A DNA stretch of 64,000 bases from Mariniblastus sp. (GTDB taxonomy: Bacteria > Planctomycetota > Planctomycetia > Pirellulales > Pirellulaceae): positions 1 through 64,000 of the forward strand of contig JALZWN010000125.1 of NCBI GenBank assembly GCA_023300235.1. The letters are read 5' to 3'. Position 1 is the first letter of the stretch; each line of letters opens with the position of its first letter. The notes under the pieces were generated by a model. It saw nothing but the letters and a program-made list of their open reading frames with translations, did not search any database and was not told where the DNA came from. Made by a program: the position numbers and the translations under genes. Shown here one piece after another: positions 60,926-64,000 of the stretch.

Positions 60926-61987
60926 ATGCCCCAAACCACTCGACGTCGATCCATTTGTTTGTTGTTAGCGTTCATCGTTGCAGCCATCAATTCCACGCAA
61001 GTCGGTTGCGATTCGAACCTACAGGTAAACGCGACCGGCCCGAACTCTCAAGGCTGGCCCCAACAACCGACGCCTTGGCAATACCAGAATCAGGCCAATC
61101 AACCCGCGACCGTAATCACCTCTGCACCGGCCGCCGACCCAAACAGCAACGCGTCCTCCGAAAACATCATTATCGGGTCATTCAACATCAAGACGTTTGG
61201 TCGAGCAAAAATGAACAACCTCAACGTTGTCCGCGACCTCGTCGATATCGCTCGCCGCTTCGACATTTTGGCTATCCAAGAACTTCGTGAAAAAGATCAA
61301 ACCGTCATTCCCGAATTCCTAAATTACATCAACCAGAACGGTGCGTCCTACGCGGCTGCCGTCGGCCCACGACAGGGATACGTCGTGACGGGCAAAACCA
61401 TTCGGTATTTCGAGCAATGCGTTTTCATTTACGACACCAAAACGATCGAGATCACAGGTGAGAGCTACGCTGCGATTGATCGGCAGAACATCATGCACCG
61501 ACCGCCTTACGTTGGACAGTTTCGATGCAAGACGCTCGACCCTAACCGGCAGCCTTTTTCTTTCAACCTGATGAACGTACACGTCGACCCCGACGATGCT
61601 CATCAGGAATTTTTCGCAATGCAACCGATCATCAGCGAAATCTACCAGCAACATCCAAATGAAGACGATTTCATTTTGCTGGGTGACTTCAATGACGAAC
61701 CGCACAAATACGCTCGTTACGCATGGATGCGACAGCAACACGCCGCCCTGCCAACGCAATGGAAAACCAACACCGCGATGACAAAAGCCTACGACAACAT
61801 CGTCTTTGACAAAGCGTTCACTACTGAATTCACTGGCCAAGCGGGCGTGTTTAATCTAATGGAAGAGTTCGGCATCAGCAGAGATGACGCCCAGAAAATC
61901 TCCGATCACATGCCAGTTTGGGCCGTGTTCTCAAGTTATGAATCGGTGCCAGGCCGACAAGCAGCCAACCCGCCAGTGGTTCGCTAA
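60926..61987 (+). CDS. Endonuclease/exonuclease/phosphatase family protein (DNase I-like)
   Basis: IIGSFNIKTFGRAK, DILAIQELREKD, LMNVHVDPDDA, FILLGDFNDEP, ISDHMPVWAVF. Confidence 0.88.
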   Translation: MPQTTRRRSICLLLAFIVAAINSTQVGCDSNLQVNATGPNSQGWPQQPTPWQYQNQANQPATVITSAPAADPNSNASSENIIIGSFNIKTFGRAKMNNLNVVRDLVDIARRFDILAIQELREKDQTVIPEFLNYINQNGASYAAAVGPRQGYVVTGKTIRYFEQCVFIYDTKTIEITGESYAAIDRQNIMHRPPYVGQFRCKTLDPNRQPFSFNLMNVHVDPDDAHQEFFAMQPIISEIYQQHPNEDDFILLGDFNDEPHKYARYAWMRQQHAALPTQWKTNTAMTKAYDNIVFDKAFTTEFTGQAGVFNLMEEFGISRDDAQKISDHMPVWAVFSSYESVPGRQAANPPVVR

Positions 61988-62049
61988 GAAAAAACGCAAA
62001 CGTATTACGAGAGAATCTTTGAGGCTTTGCGTGAGACCACTGCGCCCCC

Positions 62050-63021
62050 TCAGTCACCCAACACATAAGCAAAGACCAGCGGAGCGATCACTGACGCGTC
62101 CGAATTGATCATGAACTTCGGCGTATCCACCGCCAGCTTGCACCACGTAATCTTTTCATTGGGCACCGCTCCGCTATACGACCCGTAAGACGTTGTCGAA
62201 TCGGATATCTGAGCAAAATACTGCCAGAGCCGGATGTCCTTTTTTAGGTCCTGAATGATCGTCGGAACCGCACAAATGGCAAAGTCTCCTGCGATCCCGC
62301 CGGCGATTTGAAAGAAACCAATCGGGGCATGCTTATCGGTTTCGAGATACCAATTCACCAAGTGCTCCATCTGCTCGGTGCCGCTACGGATTGCCGAATG
62401 ACTGGCGATCTTCTTCTCGATCACGCGTGCAGCAAAAATATTCCCCAGCGTCGAATCCTCAAACCCTGGCGAGTAGACGGGGATTCCTTTTTCATACGCC
62501 GCCAACAGCCATGAGTTTTCTCGCGGAATCTGAAAGTGCGGTTCGAGCGTTTTTTCTTCAAACAATCGAAAGAACACTTCGAACGGAAACAAGCCCTTAC
62601 CTGCCGCCGCATTTTCAGCACAAATCGCCATAAAGTTGTCTTCGATATGCCGCATCACCGTTTCAGGAATACAAGTATCGGTCACGCGATTGAAACCAGC
62701 GTCCAGCAACGCCTGCTCGCCTTCGGGAGACAGATCGCGATAGTTCGGAATGACTCGATACTCGTTATGAGCCACCAAATTAAAAACGTCTTCTTCTAAA
62801 TTGGCTCCCGTACAACTGATCGCGTGAACCTTGTCTTCGCGAATCATGCGAGCCAACGAAATCCCAAGCTCAGCTGTGCTCATCGCGCCACCCAAGCTAA
62901 CCAGCATCTTGCCGCCGCCGGCCAAATGCTCTCGATAGGCCTTCGCAGCGCTGAGTGTTTCACGAGCGTTAAAGTGCAAAAACTGCTGCTCCATGAACGA
63001 CGAGATAGGCGAATCTGACAT
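62050..63021 (-). CDS. Deoxyhypusine synthase family protein
   Basis: GGKMLVSLGGAMSTAELGISLARMIREDKVHAISCTGANLEEDVFNLVAHNEY; VPTIIQDLKKDIRLW; EKITWCKL. Confidence 0.92.
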   Translation of the reverse strand: MSDSPISSFMEQQFLHFNARETLSAAKAYREHLAGGGKMLVSLGGAMSTAELGISLARMIREDKVHAISCTGANLEEDVFNLVAHNEYRVIPNYRDLSPEGEQALLDAGFNRVTDTCIPETVMRHIEDNFMAICAENAAAGKGLFPFEVFFRLFEEKTLEPHFQIPRENSWLLAAYEKGIPVYSPGFEDSTLGNIFAARVIEKKIASHSAIRSGTEQMEHLVNWYLETDKHAPIGFFQIAGGIAGDFAICAVPTIIQDLKKDIRLWQYFAQISDSTTSYGSYSGAVPNEKITWCKLAVDTPKFMINSDASVIAPLVFAYVLGD

Positions 63022-63271
63022 GGATCTACCGGAAGTTGAATGACTGTTTTAAAAGGCGATGTTGCAAAAAGGAAACGTCTAAGTGGCTTCTTAGAACCAC
63101 GTGGCTATTTCACCACATTCTTTTTTGGTGTTTCCGTAAAGTTTGGTCGGGATTCTACGTAATGGGGCAGGTTTCAGCAAGTTTCCAGATTTTTTTGAGT
63201 TTGGCACCGGCAGTGCAATGGAAGGATCAGACAAAGCAAGCAAAAAATAATTTAACGATCGACATATTCAA

Positions 63272-64000
63272 ATGCACGCAAGCCGCCTCGCAGAACTCGG
63301 AAGCTGGATCGCCGCCAACTCAGGTGCTCTCATCTACGGAGCCAAAGATCAACACCTACTGGTCGCCTCGTCATATTGGATGGCATCAAAACACAGAGCC
63401 CAACGCTGGATCACTTCCATCAAGATGTTTGAAAAAGACATTCAGGATCCGCAACCCAACCACGATCCATGGGCGTCTCTGGAAATCGTAATCCAAGAAG
63501 TCATCCAGACCGAGCTACTGACTCGTGTCTGGTCCGCAGCTGTACTCAGCCACGATTGGTATCGCCGTTCGGATGAACTCTACGGCTTGGCCCACTCGGT
63601 TCACTTAAGCCACACAGAAGTCAAAAACCGCGCGCTTCGTTTGATGCTTGAATGCCAAGATCAACACGCTGAAACGGTCGAGCGTTTGAATGCGATGCGA
63701 CTTCGGATGGAACGTTGGACGGACGTATTCCTAGGACAACTACCCTTCAAAGACATTGCAATTCAGTTTGCTTTCGATGCCAAACGAGTCGCGGACTTCC
63801 ATACCGAACGACAAGAAGCCTTGGGCGAAGAAATGGAAACCCGACAACGCGTTTTCCAAGCGTCGTTTGCGTCAGACCTACTTCGCAACCAGACAAGGTT
63901 CCCGGCCAACCCTGACTTCAACAAAGAAATCGCTGCTGGTGTGCTGGCATGTTTCCCGACGGACCGGTTTGATTCATTGGGTTTGCCAAAATCAATCAAA
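63272..64000 (+). CDS. Hypothetical protein (truncated by window end)
   Basis: My translation from ATG 63272: MHASRLAELGSWIAANSGALIYGAKDQHLLVASSYWMASKHRAQRW..., open to the window end. Confidence 0.6.
   Translation, partial: MHASRLAELGSWIAANSGALIYGAKDQHLLVASSYWMASKHRAQRWITSIKMFEKDIQDPQPNHDPWASLEIVIQEVIQTELLTRVWSAAVLSHDWYRRSDELYGLAHSVHLSHTEVKNRALRLMLECQDQHAETVERLNAMRLRMERWTDVFLGQLPFKDIAIQFAFDAKRVADFHTERQEALGEEMETRQRVFQASFASDLLRNQTRFPANPDFNKEIAAGVLACFPTDRFDSLGLPKSIK

Overview
The window looks like a chromosomal segment from a Planctomycetes bacterium (Rhodopirellula-like; inferred from dockerin-type secreted proteins, gene style and intergenic repeats). Contents in order: a peptidase U32 (truncated at the window start); a PAS-GGDEF-EAL protein; a HAD phosphatase; prfB with a programmed +1 frameshift; a dockerin-type secreted protein; transaldolase; a large exopolysaccharide locus (sugar O-acetyltransferase, initiating sugar transferase, GT4, two O-antigen ligase/polymerase-like proteins, two sulfotransferases, flippase, Wzc-like tyrosine autokinase, nucleotide-sugar dehydrogenase) interrupted by two paralogous Gly-rich secreted proteins; a DUF455/ATP-grasp fusion next to an MBOAT acyltransferase; secreted nucleases; a Ski2-like helicase; an mcsA - degenerate mcsB - mcsB operon; an NTP/NDP-exchange-type transporter; tig-clpP-clpP; tRNA-Gly(GCC); an FHA protein and a sigma factor; and a retron-type reverse transcriptase at 54199-55101. 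The most exciting candidate is the retron. Its RT has NAxxH, LPQGAPTSP, YADD and VTG motifs. Directly upstream is a plausible msr-msd (about 54023-54194) with complementary a1/a2 ends, a UUU-triloop hairpin and an 11-bp perfect hairpin. No obvious effector gene is adjacent. Second is a tandem McsB pair in which one copy has lost several arginine-kinase motifs and gained a C-terminal UVR-like segment. All assignments come from reading the sequence; no searches were run.
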